NCBI RefSeq assembly: GCF_018129405.1
Contig: NZ_JAFCLP010000011.1
Coordinates: 177,722 to 241,721, forward strand
Direction: 5' to 3'
DNA length: 64,000 nt
DNA from: Bradyrhizobium iriomotense
Lineage (GTDB): Bacteria; Pseudomonadota; Alphaproteobacteria; Rhizobiales; Xanthobacteraceae
In this document: piece after piece, positions 38,510 through 48,141 of the stretch
How the letters are laid out: each line of letters begins with the position of its first letter
Position numbering within the stretch: position 1 is the stretch's first letter
Made by a program: the position numbers and the translations under genes
Notes under the pieces: generated by a model
The model's database searches: none
Seen by the model: the letters and a program-made list of their open reading frames with translations, nothing else
Told to the model about the DNA's origin: nothing

Positions 38510-38616
38510 TTTTGCGGAAACAGGAAAAGAGACTTACAAATTTTGACCTTTAATTCCGATTTCTGCAAGGCAAAATGCCGCCAACAAAGCACAATGGCAG
38601 GCGAGGAAATCAGGAA
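38510..38616. promoter_or_regulatory. Divergent promoter region, lysR / catabolic operon
   Basis: 107 bases, much more AT-rich than the flanks. It holds a loose ATTT-N10-AAAT symmetry within ATTTCTGCAAGGCAAAAT. Expected LysR binding region by position; no exact consensus box was found. Confidence 0.45.
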
Positions 38617-38940
38617 ATGTCGGGCCCGATCAGGCACATCGTGATGTGGCGGCTGCGCGGGGAGACCCCCGAGGAGCGCTCCGCCGCCCGGCTCAGGGTC
38701 AAGACCCTGTTCGAAGGCCTCAAGGGCCGGATCGATGGCCTCACCCATATCGAGGTCGGCATGGATGTCAGTGCCGTCGACTACGCCTGCGACGTGGTGC
38801 TGTTCTCCGAATTCACCGATCAGGCCGCACTCGCAGCCTATGCAAATCATCCGGAGCATCTGCGCGTGCGCGAGGCGCTCGGCGACTTGCGGATCGGACG
38901 CTTCCAGGTCGATTATCCCATCAAAGAGACCGGCGCATGA
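38617..38940 (+). CDS. Dabb-domain (ferredoxin-fold) small protein
   Basis: 107 residues from the ATG at 38617; GAGGAAATCAGG precedes it. IRHIVMWRLRGETPEERSAA at the start and ALAAYANHPEHLRVREAL near 80 are the dimeric alpha-beta barrel (Dabb, stress-responsive A/B barrel) signatures. Some relatives are isomerases or cyclases of aromatic pathways. First gene of the catabolic operon; overlaps the maleylacetate reductase start in ATGA. Possibly a lactone isomerase-like step, inferred only. Confidence 0.85.
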   Translation: MSGPIRHIVMWRLRGETPEERSAARLRVKTLFEGLKGRIDGLTHIEVGMDVSAVDYACDVVLFSEFTDQAALAAYANHPEHLRVREALGDLRIGRFQVDYPIKETGA

Positions 38941-40016
38941 TCGGTTCATTCACCTTTGAAAACCTGCCCTGCCGCGTCGTGTTCGGCAGCGGCACGCTTG
39001 CTTCGGCGAAAGCCGAGGTCGAACGACTCGGCGGCAAGCGCGCGCTGGTGCTGACGACGCCGCAGCAGGAGGCCCAAGGCAAAAGCCTTGGGGTCGCGCT
39101 CGGCCCGCTCTATGCCGGCATCTTTCCCGGCGCCACAATGCACACGCCGGTCGACGTCACGGAGCGCGCGCTCGCGGCGATGAAGGCGTGCGAGGCCGAC
39201 TGTGTCGTCTCGCTCGGCGGAGGCTCGACCACCGGCCTCGGCAAGGCGCTCGCCTTGCGCACCGGTGTCAACCAGCTCTGCATTCCCACCACTTATGCCG
39301 GCTCGGAGATGACGCCGATCGTCGGCCAGACCGAGAACGGCCTGAAGACCACAGTGCGCGACGCCGCCGTGCTGCCGGAGACCGTCATCTATGATGTCGA
39401 CCTCACCCTGACGCTGCCGGCAAGTTTGGCCGCGACCTCCGGCATCAACGCGATCGCCCATGCGGTGGAAGCGCTTTACGCGCGCGACACCAATCCCGTG
39501 ACGTCGCTGATGGCGGAAGAAGGCATCCGCGCGTTGGCGCGTGCACTCCCCGCCATCGCCGCCAAGAGCGACGACCGCGAGGCGCGGACCGAAGCCCTTT
39601 ACGGCGCCTGGCTGTGCGGCGTCTGTCTGGGCACCGTCGGCATGGCGCTGCACCACAAGCTCTGTCACACGCTCGGCGGAACCTTCGACTTGCCGCATGC
39701 CGAGACGCACACCATCGTGCTGCCGCATGCGCTCGCCTACAATGCGCCGGCTGTGCCTGATGCGATGGCGCGCATCTCCCGCGCGATCGGTGCGGCCGAT
39801 GCGTCGCAAGGACTTTTCGAGCTTGCGAAACGGCTCGGCGCGAAGCTAGCCTTGCGCGATGTCGGCATGCCCGAGAGCGGCATCGACAAGGCCGCCGATC
39901 TTGCCGTCACCAATGCCTATTGGAATCCGCGCCCGCTCGAGCGCGGCGCCATCCGCGACCTGATCGCGCGCGCCTGGGCCGGCGAGCCGCCGGGCACCGT
40001 CAAAGCGGCGGCTTGA
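38937..40016 (+). CDS. Maleylacetate reductase (iron-containing alcohol dehydrogenase family)
   Basis: 359 residues from the ATGA overlap at 38937. LPCRVVFGSGTLASAKAEV opens as in maleylacetate reductases. GGGSTTGLGKALAL near 85-98 binds the dinucleotide, and PTTYAGSEMTPIVG is typical of this subfamily. LHHKLCHTLGG and HAETHTIVLPHALAYN supply the conserved His residues. Reduces maleylacetate to 3-oxoadipate with NAD(P)H, the step after hydroxyquinol ring cleavage; the matching dioxygenase is encoded three genes on. Confidence 0.92.
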   Translation: MIGSFTFENLPCRVVFGSGTLASAKAEVERLGGKRALVLTTPQQEAQGKSLGVALGPLYAGIFPGATMHTPVDVTERALAAMKACEADCVVSLGGGSTTGLGKALALRTGVNQLCIPTTYAGSEMTPIVGQTENGLKTTVRDAAVLPETVIYDVDLTLTLPASLAATSGINAIAHAVEALYARDTNPVTSLMAEEGIRALARALPAIAAKSDDREARTEALYGAWLCGVCLGTVGMALHHKLCHTLGGTFDLPHAETHTIVLPHALAYNAPAVPDAMARISRAIGAADASQGLFELAKRLGAKLALRDVGMPESGIDKAADLAVTNAYWNPRPLERGAIRDLIARAWAGEPPGTVKAAA

Positions 40017-40020
40017 AGCG

Positions 40021-41385
40021 ATGCGGCGCACGCTGATCAGATCGGCTACCGTCATCACCATGGATGACGCGATCGGCGACCTCGGCACCGGCGATGTGCT
40101 GGTCGAGGGCAGCCGCATCGCGAGTGTGCGGCCATCGATCGACGTCGCGGCCGACACGGAGATCGTCGACGGCACGGCCCGCATCGTCATCCCCGGCCTG
40201 ATCAACGCGCATATGCACACCTGGCAGACGGGCTTGCGCGGCTTTGCCGCGAACTGGACGCTGCTGGAATATTTCCGCCGCATGCATGCCGGGCTGGCGA
40301 CCGTGTTCCGGCCCGAGGACATCCATATCGCGACGCTCGTCGGCGCGCTGAACCAGATCAACCACGGCGTCACCACGCTGGTCGACTGGTGTCACAACAA
40401 CCCGACGCCTGCGCACACCGACGCGGCGGTCCGCGGCCTGATCGAGAGCGGCATTCGCGCCGCCTTCTTCCACGGCTCGCCGAAACCCGAGCCGAAGCCG
40501 GGCGAGCCGCATTTCTCGGAAGTGCCGCATCCGCGCCGCGAGGTCGAGCGGCTGCTGGCAGGCCCCCTCGCCGACCGCGACGGCCTCGTCACGCTCGGGC
40601 TCGCGATTCTCGGCCCGCATTATTCGACGCTCGACGTCACCATGCACGATTTCCGCCTGGCGCGGGAGCTGAACCTGATCGCATCGATGCATCAGGGCGG
40701 CGGACCGGCCAAGACGCCCGGCGGCTGGGAGAAGCTGATCGAGGCGGGCCTCGCCGGCCCCGGCATCAACATCGTCCATGGCAACGATCTGCCCGATGAG
40801 CTGCTGGCTCGGATGATCGATCTCGGCGTGTCCTTCTCGGTCACGCCCGAGAACGAGATGATCCAGGGTCATGGCTTTCCGATCACGGGACGGCTGCTCA
40901 AGCGCGGCGTGCGGCCGACCATCGGCATTGATCTGGAATCCGTGCTGGCCGGCGATCTCTTCTCCGCCGCCCGCGTTGCCCTGTCGATGCAGCGGGCGCT
41001 CGACAATGCGGAGTCGCGCAAAACGAGCGGCGCCATTCCGGGAACGACCACGATTCCCGTGCGCGAGGCGCTGCGTTGGATTACGACGGAAGGCGCCCGC
41101 ATGCTCGGCCGCGAACATCAGATCGGCTCGCTGACGCCGGGCAAGCTCGCCGACCTCGTCATCATCAACGCCTCCGCTCTCAATCTCTGTCCGGTGCACG
41201 ATCCCGTCGCGACCGCGGTGATGCAGACGAGCCTCGCCAATATCGAATCCGTCATGATCGGCGGCGCCTGGAAGAAGCGGAACGGCCGGCTGCTGGTCGA
41301 GGGGCTGGAGGCGAAGAAGGAGCTGCTGGCGCAATCCGGCCAACGGCTGGTGCAGGATATCGAACGACAAGGACGCGCCGCCTGA
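40021..41385 (+). CDS. Amidohydrolase (AtzB/TrzN/SsnA-like deaminase or chlorohydrolase)
   Basis: 454 residues. The N-terminal beta-barrel strand is followed by PGLINAHMHTWQTGL (metal-binding HxH near 65-67). SMHQGGGP (His near 225), VHGNDL (His near 250) and GIDLES (Asp near 305) complete a mononuclear site of the aminohydrolase type. Close to enzymes that remove amino or chloro groups from heteroaromatic rings, or 8-oxoguanine deaminase. In a hydroxyquinol-type operon it could deaminate or hydrolyse an N-containing ring substrate. Reaction is not provable from sequence. Confidence 0.85.
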   Translation: MRRTLIRSATVITMDDAIGDLGTGDVLVEGSRIASVRPSIDVAADTEIVDGTARIVIPGLINAHMHTWQTGLRGFAANWTLLEYFRRMHAGLATVFRPEDIHIATLVGALNQINHGVTTLVDWCHNNPTPAHTDAAVRGLIESGIRAAFFHGSPKPEPKPGEPHFSEVPHPRREVERLLAGPLADRDGLVTLGLAILGPHYSTLDVTMHDFRLARELNLIASMHQGGGPAKTPGGWEKLIEAGLAGPGINIVHGNDLPDELLARMIDLGVSFSVTPENEMIQGHGFPITGRLLKRGVRPTIGIDLESVLAGDLFSAARVALSMQRALDNAESRKTSGAIPGTTTIPVREALRWITTEGARMLGREHQIGSLTPGKLADLVIINASALNLCPVHDPVATAVMQTSLANIESVMIGGAWKKRNGRLLVEGLEAKKELLAQSGQRLVQDIERQGRAA

Positions 41386-41406
41386 AGGCGTCAATGGATA
41401 ACGACA

Positions 41407-42309
41407 ATGACTGACACCTCAAAAAACGTCGCATTCATCGGAATCGGCAAGATGGGCCTGCCGATGTCGGTGCTCGTCGCGAAAGCCGGCTATGCCGTCA
41501 CCGCGTTCGACCAGAGTGCGGCGCGGACCAACGAGGCGCGCGCGCAGGGAATTGCGATCGCCACTTCACCGGCCGACGCCGTGAGCGCTAAGACCGCGAT
41601 CATCACGTCTCTGCCCGATGACGCTGCCTTGCGCGGTGCGTTGCTCGGCCCGACCGGCCTCATTGCCGCGATGACGACCGGAGCCGTCCTCATCGAGACC
41701 AGCACCGTGAGCGTCGAGGCGTCCACCGAAGTTGCGGCCGCCGCGCAGGCGCGCGGCATTGCCTATCTCCGTGCGCCGGTCTCCGGCAATGCCAGCATCG
41801 TTCATACCGGCGCGCTGACCTGTTTCGTCTCGGGTCCGAAGGACGCCTTCGAGAAGGCAAAGCCGCTGTTCGCCGCCTTCACCCGTGCGCAGACCTATCT
41901 CGGCCCTGCCGAGGAAGCGCGCTACGCAAAACTCTCGGTCAATCTGATGATCGCGGTGTCGGCCGCGATGATGGCGGAGAGCCTGGCACTGGCGCGCAAG
42001 GGCGGCATCGCCTGGCAGGATATCTTGAAGGTGCTCGACGACAGCGCGGTGGCTTCTCCCATGGTGAAGTACAAGACTGCGCCGCTGCGGACACGCGATT
42101 TCGGGTCCACCTTCTCCTGCAAGCAGATGGCCAAGGACCTCGATCTCATCTTGGGTGCCGGCCACGCCGTCGGCGTGCCGTTGCAGCTCGCAGCCCAGGT
42201 GCGCGAGACCTACGGCTCGCTCGTCGCACAGGGCGACGGCGAGACTGACTTCATTGCGACCGTCAAGCATCTCGAGCGGTTGTCCGGCCTCGGCGAACCG
42301 AAACTCTGA
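41407..42309 (+). CDS. NAD(P)-dependent beta-hydroxyacid dehydrogenase family
   Basis: 300 residues. The Rossmann loop GIGKMGLPMSVLVAKAGYAV is at 11-30, the substrate loop APVSGNASIVHTGALT near 120 and the catalytic Lys in YAKLSVNLMIAVS near 180. Standard 3-hydroxyisobutyrate/tartronate-semialdehyde/6-phosphogluconate family. Oxidises a 3-hydroxy acid or reduces a semialdehyde in the cytoplasm. Fourteen bases from the dioxygenase gene. Substrate unknown. Confidence 0.88.
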   Translation: MTDTSKNVAFIGIGKMGLPMSVLVAKAGYAVTAFDQSAARTNEARAQGIAIATSPADAVSAKTAIITSLPDDAALRGALLGPTGLIAAMTTGAVLIETSTVSVEASTEVAAAAQARGIAYLRAPVSGNASIVHTGALTCFVSGPKDAFEKAKPLFAAFTRAQTYLGPAEEARYAKLSVNLMIAVSAAMMAESLALARKGGIAWQDILKVLDDSAVASPMVKYKTAPLRTRDFGSTFSCKQMAKDLDLILGAGHAVGVPLQLAAQVRETYGSLVAQGDGETDFIATVKHLERLSGLGEPKL

Positions 42310-42323
42310 TCGCGGAGATACAC

Positions 42324-43208
42324 ATGCGTAATTTCAACGAGAACACGATCACGGATGCGGTGCTGGAGCGGATCGCGGGCGCAACCGATCCACGCATCAA
42401 AGAGGTCAGCGAAGCGCTGGTGCGGCACTTGCACGCCTTCGTCCGCGAGGTGCGCCCGACCCAGAAGGAATGGGAGTACGGCATCGACTTCCTGACCCGC
42501 ACCGGGCACATGTGCGACGACAAGCGCCAGGAGTTCATCCTGCTGTCCGACACGCTCGGCGTCTCCATGCTGGTCGATGCCATCAACCATCCGGTGCCGG
42601 AAGGCGCGACCGAGACCACGGTGCTCGGCCCCTTCTTCGTCCAGGCCGCGCCGGAGAAGGACAGCGGCGCCGATATCTCCGGTCCGATGGAAGGCGATCC
42701 GATGCTGGTCACCGGCTCGGTCTCGACCGTCGAAGGGAAACCGCTCGCGGGCGCAGTGGTCGACGTCTGGCATTCCGACGATGACGGCTATTACGACGTG
42801 CAACAGCTCGACCAAATCGGCGATCTCGCGATGCGCGCCCGCTTCCATACCGATGCCAATGGTCGCTTCCATTTCTGGTCGATCAAGCCTGCCGCCTATC
42901 CGATCCCGCATGACGGCCCGGTCGGCGAGATGCTGGAGGCACAGGGACGCCATCCCTGGCGACCCGCGCATGTGCATTTCATGATCTCGACGCCGGGTTT
43001 CGAGCAGCTCGTGACGCACGTGTTCGTCGCTGGTGACAAATATCTCGATAGCGATGTGGTGTTCGGCGTCAAGGACAGCCTGATCCGCGAATTCGTGCGG
43101 CATCCCGCCGGCCGTGCGCCGGATGGTCGCATGGTGGACGGCGACTATTTTCATCTCAACTATGATTTTGGCTTGAAGCAGGTTGCGGGCAGCGCAAGAG
43201 CCGCCTAA
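42324..43208 (+). CDS. Intradiol ring-cleavage dioxygenase, hydroxyquinol 1,2-dioxygenase type
   Basis: 294 residues. A helical N-terminal dimer domain (1-100) precedes the intradiol beta-sandwich. The Fe(III) ligands can be placed: Tyr in DDDGYYDVQ, Tyr in KPAAYPIPHDG, and two His in RPAHVHFMIS. GPFFVQAAPEKDSGADIS is typical of hydroxyquinol enzymes rather than catechol ones. Cleaves hydroxyquinol to maleylacetate, which the reductase encoded upstream would use. No hydroxylase making hydroxyquinol is in this operon. Confidence 0.9.
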   Translation: MRNFNENTITDAVLERIAGATDPRIKEVSEALVRHLHAFVREVRPTQKEWEYGIDFLTRTGHMCDDKRQEFILLSDTLGVSMLVDAINHPVPEGATETTVLGPFFVQAAPEKDSGADISGPMEGDPMLVTGSVSTVEGKPLAGAVVDVWHSDDDGYYDVQQLDQIGDLAMRARFHTDANGRFHFWSIKPAAYPIPHDGPVGEMLEAQGRHPWRPAHVHFMISTPGFEQLVTHVFVAGDKYLDSDVVFGVKDSLIREFVRHPAGRAPDGRMVDGDYFHLNYDFGLKQVAGSARAA

Positions 43209-43268
43209 GCCGAACGACAACGCAACGGACCGACAAGAGTCCACGATCGGAGCGAACAGGGAGCAAGG

Positions 43269-44663
43269 ATGGGACCGCGGGTCAGCACGAGCATATTCGC
43301 CGATCGCCTCACCGGCATGATCGGCCCGCGCGCGAGCGTTGCGCGCGGCGTGCTCGATCAGCATGGGCAGAGCGAATCGCATTATCGCAATTTGCCGCCT
43401 GACATTGTCGTCTTCCCTGAAACGACGCGGGAGGCGGCCGATATCGTGAAGCTGTGCGCAAGCGCGGGCATGCCGATCGTCCCGTTCGGCGCCGGGACCT
43501 CGCTCGAGGGCAATGCTGCGGCGGTCGCGGGCGGCGTCTGCTTCGACTTCGCGCGCATGAACAAGGTGCTGGCGGTGCACGACAGCGACATGGATGTCGT
43601 GGTGCAGCCCGGCATCACCCGCAAGCAGCTCAACGCGGAGCTGCGCAATACCGGCCTGTTCTTCCCGATCGACCCGGGCGCCGACGCCTCGATCGGCGGC
43701 ATGACGTCGACGCGCGCGTCCGGCACCATGGCCGTGCGCTACGGCACCATGAAGGACAATGTCATGGCGCTGGAGGTGGTGCTCGCGGACGGGCGCGTGA
43801 TCCGGACCGCGAAGCGCGCACGGAAGTCGGCTGCCGGCTATGACCTGACGCGCATGTTCGTCGGCGCCGAAGGCACGCTCGGCGTCATCACCGAGATCAC
43901 GTTGAAGGTGCACCCCGTGCCACAGGCGATCTCGGCCGCTGTGTGCAGCTTCGATGCCCTGCACGATGCGGTCGATACCGCAATCTCCGTGATCCAGTCC
44001 GCGATTCCCGTGGCGCGCATCGAGCTGCTCGACGACGTCATGATGCGCGGCATCAACGCCTACGCCAAGCTCGGCTATCGCGAGGCGCCCACCCTGTTCT
44101 TCGAGTTTCACGGCTCGGAGACCTCCGTCGCCGAGCAGGCCGAAGCTGCGCAGGCGATCGCCGCCGACCATGGCGGCCATGGCTTTGCCTGGGCGAAGGC
44201 GCAGGAAGACCGCAGCCGGCTCTGGCACGCCCGCGACAACACGCTCTATGCGGGCCTCGGCCTGCGTCCCGGCGCACGCGCGGTGATCACCGACGTCTGC
44301 GTGCCGATCTCGCGGCTGGCGGAATGCCTGACCGAAACGCGGCGCGACGCGGACGAGCATGGCTTTACCGCGCCCATCGTCGGCCACGTCGGCGACGGCA
44401 ACTTCCACATGCTGATCCTGATCGATCCGGCGAAGCCCGAGGAGGCCGAAGGCGCCAAGGCGCTGCAGGCGCGCATGGTCGCGCGCGCCATCGCCATGGA
44501 CGGCACCTGCACCGGCGAGCACGGCATCGGGCTCGGCAAGATCGACTACCTCACCGATGAGCTCGGCGAAGCCGTCGATGTGATGCGATCAATCAAGACA
44601 GCGCTCGATCCTGATGGACTGATGAACCCCGGAAAGATCTTTGCAGGCGGAGCCAAGGCATGA
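43269..44663 (+). CDS. FAD-linked oxidase (D-lactate/glycolate dehydrogenase GlcD type)
   Basis: 464 residues. FAD_binding_4 domain with PFGAGTSLEGNAAAVAGG (pyrophosphate loop) near 75 and GADASIGGMTSTRASG near 140. The FAD-oxidase C-terminal domain has VGHVGDGNFHMLIL and CTGEHGIGLGK near 380-420. Oxidises a D-2-hydroxy acid and probably passes electrons to quinone or an electron carrier. Overlaps the ABC ATPase gene by four bases, so its substrate may be the imported compound or an early intermediate. Confidence 0.9.
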   Translation: MGPRVSTSIFADRLTGMIGPRASVARGVLDQHGQSESHYRNLPPDIVVFPETTREAADIVKLCASAGMPIVPFGAGTSLEGNAAAVAGGVCFDFARMNKVLAVHDSDMDVVVQPGITRKQLNAELRNTGLFFPIDPGADASIGGMTSTRASGTMAVRYGTMKDNVMALEVVLADGRVIRTAKRARKSAAGYDLTRMFVGAEGTLGVITEITLKVHPVPQAISAAVCSFDALHDAVDTAISVIQSAIPVARIELLDDVMMRGINAYAKLGYREAPTLFFEFHGSETSVAEQAEAAQAIAADHGGHGFAWAKAQEDRSRLWHARDNTLYAGLGLRPGARAVITDVCVPISRLAECLTETRRDADEHGFTAPIVGHVGDGNFHMLILIDPAKPEEAEGAKALQARMVARAIAMDGTCTGEHGIGLGKIDYLTDELGEAVDVMRSIKTALDPDGLMNPGKIFAGGAKA

Positions 44664-46183
44664 GCGATGCGCTCCCGATCGAAGTCACCTCGCCTGTCCC
44701 GCTGCTGGAGTTGCGTGGCATCACCAAGGAGTTTCCGGGCGTCAAGGCGCTGGACGACGTGTCCTTTGCCGTCTATCCCGGCGAAGTGCACATGCTGCTG
44801 GGCGAGAACGGTGCCGGCAAATCGAGCCTGATGAAGGTGCTGTGCGGCGCCTATCGCGCCGATGCCGGCGAGTTCTACCATGAGGGCAAGAAGGTCGCGA
44901 TCGCCTCGACCGCGGATGCGCAGAAGCTCGGCATTGCCGTGATCTTCCAGGAATTCTCGCTCGTCCCCTATCTCGACATCGCCCAGAATATCTTCCTCGG
45001 CCGCGAGCCGAAGGGCCGCATCCCCGGCACCATCAACCGCCGCAGGATATTGGCCGACGCAAAACGCGTGCTCGACACGATCGGCTTCGACATCGATCCC
45101 TCCACCACCGTCGACAAGCTGGGCGTCGCACAGCAGCAGATGGTCGAGATCGCGAAGGCGATCAGCCAGAATGCCCGCATCCTCGTCATGGACGAGCCGA
45201 CCGCGGCGCTGTCCGACCGCGAGACCGAGCTGCTGTTCGCGCTGATCGCGCGGCTGAAGGCCGATGGCGTCTCGATCGTCTACATCTCGCACCGCATGGC
45301 CGAAGTGTTCGCGCTCGGCGACCGCATCACGGTGCTGCGCGACGGCCGCCGCATCGACGGCGTCCGTCCCGCCGACGTGACACCGGATCAGCTCGTCCGC
45401 ATGATGGTCGGCCGCAACGTCGACATGACCTATCCCCGGAACTTCGCCGACAAGCCGGGCGAGGTGCTGCTCGAGGTCAAGGGCCTCTCCGCGGCGACGG
45501 GCATCTCCGACATCAACATCGAGGTGCGCCGGGGCGAGATCGTCGGCCTGTGCGGCCTGGTCGGCTCCGGCCGCAGCGAGGTCGCGCGCGCCATCTTCGG
45601 CGCCGATCCGGTCAGCTCCGGCGAGATCATCTTCGACGGCAAGAGCATTTCCGGCGAGCCGGATCTGGCCGCCCGCCGCGGCATCGCGCTGATCCCGGAG
45701 AGCCGCAAGAGCGAGGGCCTCGCTCTGCTCCGGTCGGTCGGCGACAATCTGGTGGTGTCCGCACTCAAGAAGCTTTTTCCGAGCGGCCTGTTCGACCAGC
45801 GCAGCGCGCAACGCACCTCCGACGGCCTGATCCGGCAGTTGCGCATCGCGACGCCCAGCGCGCGGCAGACCGTCGGCCTGCTCTCCGGCGGCAACCAGCA
45901 GAAGGTCGTGATCGGCAAATGGCTCGCCGCCGGCTCAAAGCTCTTCATCTTCGACGAGCCGACGCGGGGCATCGACATCGGCGCCAAGTCGGAAATCTTC
46001 GCCCTGATCGATCGCCTGGTGGCGGAAGGCGCAGCGGCCCTGATGATCTCGTCCGAACAGGTCGAGATCTGCCATGTCTGCGACCGCGCCTATGTGATGC
46101 GCGAGGGGCGCATCGCCGGCCACCTGCCCCGCAACGAACTGACCGAGGAGAACATCGTGCGACTGGGGATGCATCATGCGTGA
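44660..46183 (+). CDS. Sugar-type ABC ATPase with two nucleotide-binding domains
   Basis: 507 residues. Walker [10 protein letters not shown] near 55, VAQQQMVEIAKAIS in place of a strict signature, and Walker B ILVMDEPTAAL in the first domain. The second domain has the degenerate GLVGSGRSE loop, [15 protein letters not shown] and FIFDEPTRGIDIGAK. RbsA/MglA family. Translationally coupled to the FAD-oxidase gene before it and the permease gene after it. The importer serves the catabolic operon, so the sugar-type family may carry a non-sugar here. Confidence 0.92.
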   Translation: MSDALPIEVTSPVPLLELRGITKEFPGVKALDDVSFAVYPGEVHMLLGENGAGKSSLMKVLCGAYRADAGEFYHEGKKVAIASTADAQKLGIAVIFQEFSLVPYLDIAQNIFLGREPKGRIPGTINRRRILADAKRVLDTIGFDIDPSTTVDKLGVAQQQMVEIAKAISQNARILVMDEPTAALSDRETELLFALIARLKADGVSIVYISHRMAEVFALGDRITVLRDGRRIDGVRPADVTPDQLVRMMVGRNVDMTYPRNFADKPGEVLLEVKGLSAATGISDINIEVRRGEIVGLCGLVGSGRSEVARAIFGADPVSSGEIIFDGKSISGEPDLAARRGIALIPESRKSEGLALLRSVGDNLVVSALKKLFPSGLFDQRSAQRTSDGLIRQLRIATPSARQTVGLLSGGNQQKVVIGKWLAAGSKLFIFDEPTRGIDIGAKSEIFALIDRLVAEGAAALMISSEQVEICHVCDRAYVMREGRIAGHLPRNELTEENIVRLGMHHA

Positions 46184-47126
46184 AGCCGCGGTCGTCTCAG
46201 AGCCCAATCCGCTGCAACGGATTCCCGGCGTTGCCATCGTACTGGTGCTGCTGATCGCGCTGTTCAGCGTCATCGCGCCCGGCTTCCTGTCGGTTGCTAA
46301 TCTCTCCAACGTGCTGGTGCAGTCGACCATCCTGACCATGCTCGCACTGCCGATGACCTTGATCATCATGACCGAGGGGCTCGATTTGTCGATGGGCGCG
46401 GTGCTGACGCTGACCTCGCTCTGCGTCGCCATCGTCTCGCTCGCGACCAAGTCGATGCTGCTGGGCCTGGGTGCCGGCCTGCTGGTGGGCGCAGCCTTCG
46501 GCGTTGCCAACGGCTGGCTGGTCGCAATCCTCGGCATCCCGCCTTTCGTCGCGACGCTCGGCACGCTCGGCATGGCCCAGGGCCTGTCGCTGATCGTCAG
46601 CGACGGCCAGAGCGTGGTCGGCATCCCCCACAGCGTGCGCGACATCTATTCGGCGACGCTGCTCGGCATTCCCGTGCCGATCGTGATGGCGCTGGTGACC
46701 TATGCGGCGTTCCACGGCCTGCTCTATCACACCCGCTTCGGCACCTACATCTTCGCACTCGGCGGCAACCGCGAGGCGCTGCGCTATGCCGGCCTGTCGC
46801 CGAACCGGCTGCTGATCGCGGTCTATGCGATCGGCGGCGCCATGGCCGGGATCGCCGGCCTGTTGATGACGGCGCGGATGAACTCCGGTCACCCGACCGC
46901 GGGCCTCGGCCTCGAGTTCGATGCCATCGCCGCTGTTGCGGTCGGCGGCACCTCGTTCGAGCGTGGCAATGGCTGGCTGCTCGGCACGCTGCTCGGGGTG
47001 CTATCCGTCGGCGTGCTGCGCAACGGGCTGAACTTGATCTCGCTGCCGTCCTCGGTGCAGGTGGCAAGCGTCGGCGTGCTCGTCATCGTTGCCCTATTCC
47101 TCGACGGCCTCAGGAGCCGCGCATGA
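46176..47126 (+). CDS. Sugar-type ABC permease, first of two
   Basis: 316 residues; overlaps the ATPase stop by eight bases. About nine helices with LPMTLIIMTEGLDLSMGAVLTLTSL and FDAIAAVAVGGTSFERGNGWLLGTLLG, the RbsC-family marks. Paired with a second, different permease encoded next, implying a heterodimeric channel rather than the usual RbsC homodimer. Confidence 0.92.
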   Translation: MREAAVVSEPNPLQRIPGVAIVLVLLIALFSVIAPGFLSVANLSNVLVQSTILTMLALPMTLIIMTEGLDLSMGAVLTLTSLCVAIVSLATKSMLLGLGAGLLVGAAFGVANGWLVAILGIPPFVATLGTLGMAQGLSLIVSDGQSVVGIPHSVRDIYSATLLGIPVPIVMALVTYAAFHGLLYHTRFGTYIFALGGNREALRYAGLSPNRLLIAVYAIGGAMAGIAGLLMTARMNSGHPTAGLGLEFDAIAAVAVGGTSFERGNGWLLGTLLGVLSVGVLRNGLNLISLPSSVQVASVGVLVIVALFLDGLRSRA

Positions 47127-48100
47127 CCGACATCACTAAAGAGACTATCGCGCCGCCCCGGTCGTTCCTGTCGCAGGATGCGATCCAGGTGTTCTATCGC
47201 CTGCTCGCGGCGCTCCTGATCTGCGCGGTGCTCGCCGTGCTCAGCGATTCCTTCCTCAGCCTCGGCAACATCCTCAACGTGCTCCGGCAGGCGAGCCTGA
47301 CCTTCTTCATCGCCTCCGGCCTGACGCTGGTGGTCTTGACCGCCGGCCTCGATCTCTCAGTCGGCGCCAATGTCGCGCTGTCGGCCTGCATCGCCGGCAC
47401 CGTGATCCACAAGACCGGCTCGCCCGCGCTCGGCATCCTCACCGGGCTCGCCTGCGGCGGCCTCGTCGGCCTGCTCAACGGCATCATGGTCACCGCGCTG
47501 CGCATCCCCTCGTTCATCGCCACTTACGGCATGCTCTGGGTGCTGAACGGCCTCACCTATTGGTACATGGCGGGCGAGACCCTTCACGGATTCCCTGCAG
47601 GCTTCCGCCAGATCGGCAGCGGCTACCTGTTCGGCCTGCCGATCCCGGTCTATCTGCTGCTGGTGTTCCTCGGAATCGGAACGCTGTTCGCGCAGCGGAC
47701 GATCTGGGGCCAGGAGATCTATGCGATCGGCGCCAATCCGGTCGCGGCGCGGCTATCAGGCATCCCCGTTGCGCGTCGCCTGCTGCTGGTCTACGCGGTC
47801 TCCGGCACCATGGCAGGACTTGCCTCGATCATCTTCCTGTCGCGTCTCAATTCGGCGGAAGCCGACATCGGCGAAAGCCTGACGCTGCCGGCGATCGCGG
47901 CCGTGCTGATCGGCGGCACCTCGCTGTTCGGCGGCGTCGGCACCGTGTTCGGCACCTTCATCGGCGCGCTGATCCTGACGCTGGTGCTGAACGGCATGAA
48001 CCTCTTGTCGGTCAGCGCCAATTGGCAGCCGCTGGTGACAGGCATCATCGTCATTCTCGCGGTCTGGCTCGACATGAAGACCCGACGCCGCGCGCAATGA
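47123..48100 (+). CDS. Sugar-type ABC permease, second of two
   Basis: 325 residues; ATGA overlap with the first permease. SGLTLVVLTAGLDLSVGANVALSA and AIAAVLIGGTSLFGGVGTVFGTFIGALI identify the family. Its extra N-terminal 25 residues are polar and cytoplasmic. Partner of the preceding permease. Confidence 0.92.
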   Translation: MTDITKETIAPPRSFLSQDAIQVFYRLLAALLICAVLAVLSDSFLSLGNILNVLRQASLTFFIASGLTLVVLTAGLDLSVGANVALSACIAGTVIHKTGSPALGILTGLACGGLVGLLNGIMVTALRIPSFIATYGMLWVLNGLTYWYMAGETLHGFPAGFRQIGSGYLFGLPIPVYLLLVFLGIGTLFAQRTIWGQEIYAIGANPVAARLSGIPVARRLLLVYAVSGTMAGLASIIFLSRLNSAEADIGESLTLPAIAAVLIGGTSLFGGVGTVFGTFIGALILTLVLNGMNLLSVSANWQPLVTGIIVILAVWLDMKTRRRAQ

Positions 48101-48141
48101 GTTTTTGAAATCCAACAAGCAAAATGAGGGATGGAGGCAAT

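Noticed and set aside
38510-38616. Exact LysR T-N11-A box
   Set aside because: Only a loose ATTT-N10-AAAT symmetry is present; spacing does not fit the consensus.
42210-44522. 770-residue minus-strand open frame
   Set aside because: Opposite the dioxygenase and FAD-oxidase genes; His/Arg-rich and without recognisable folds.
44660-46183. Degenerate second P-loop as a sign of gene decay
   Set aside because: The GLVGSGRSE form is normal for the second domain of RbsA/MglA-type ATPases.
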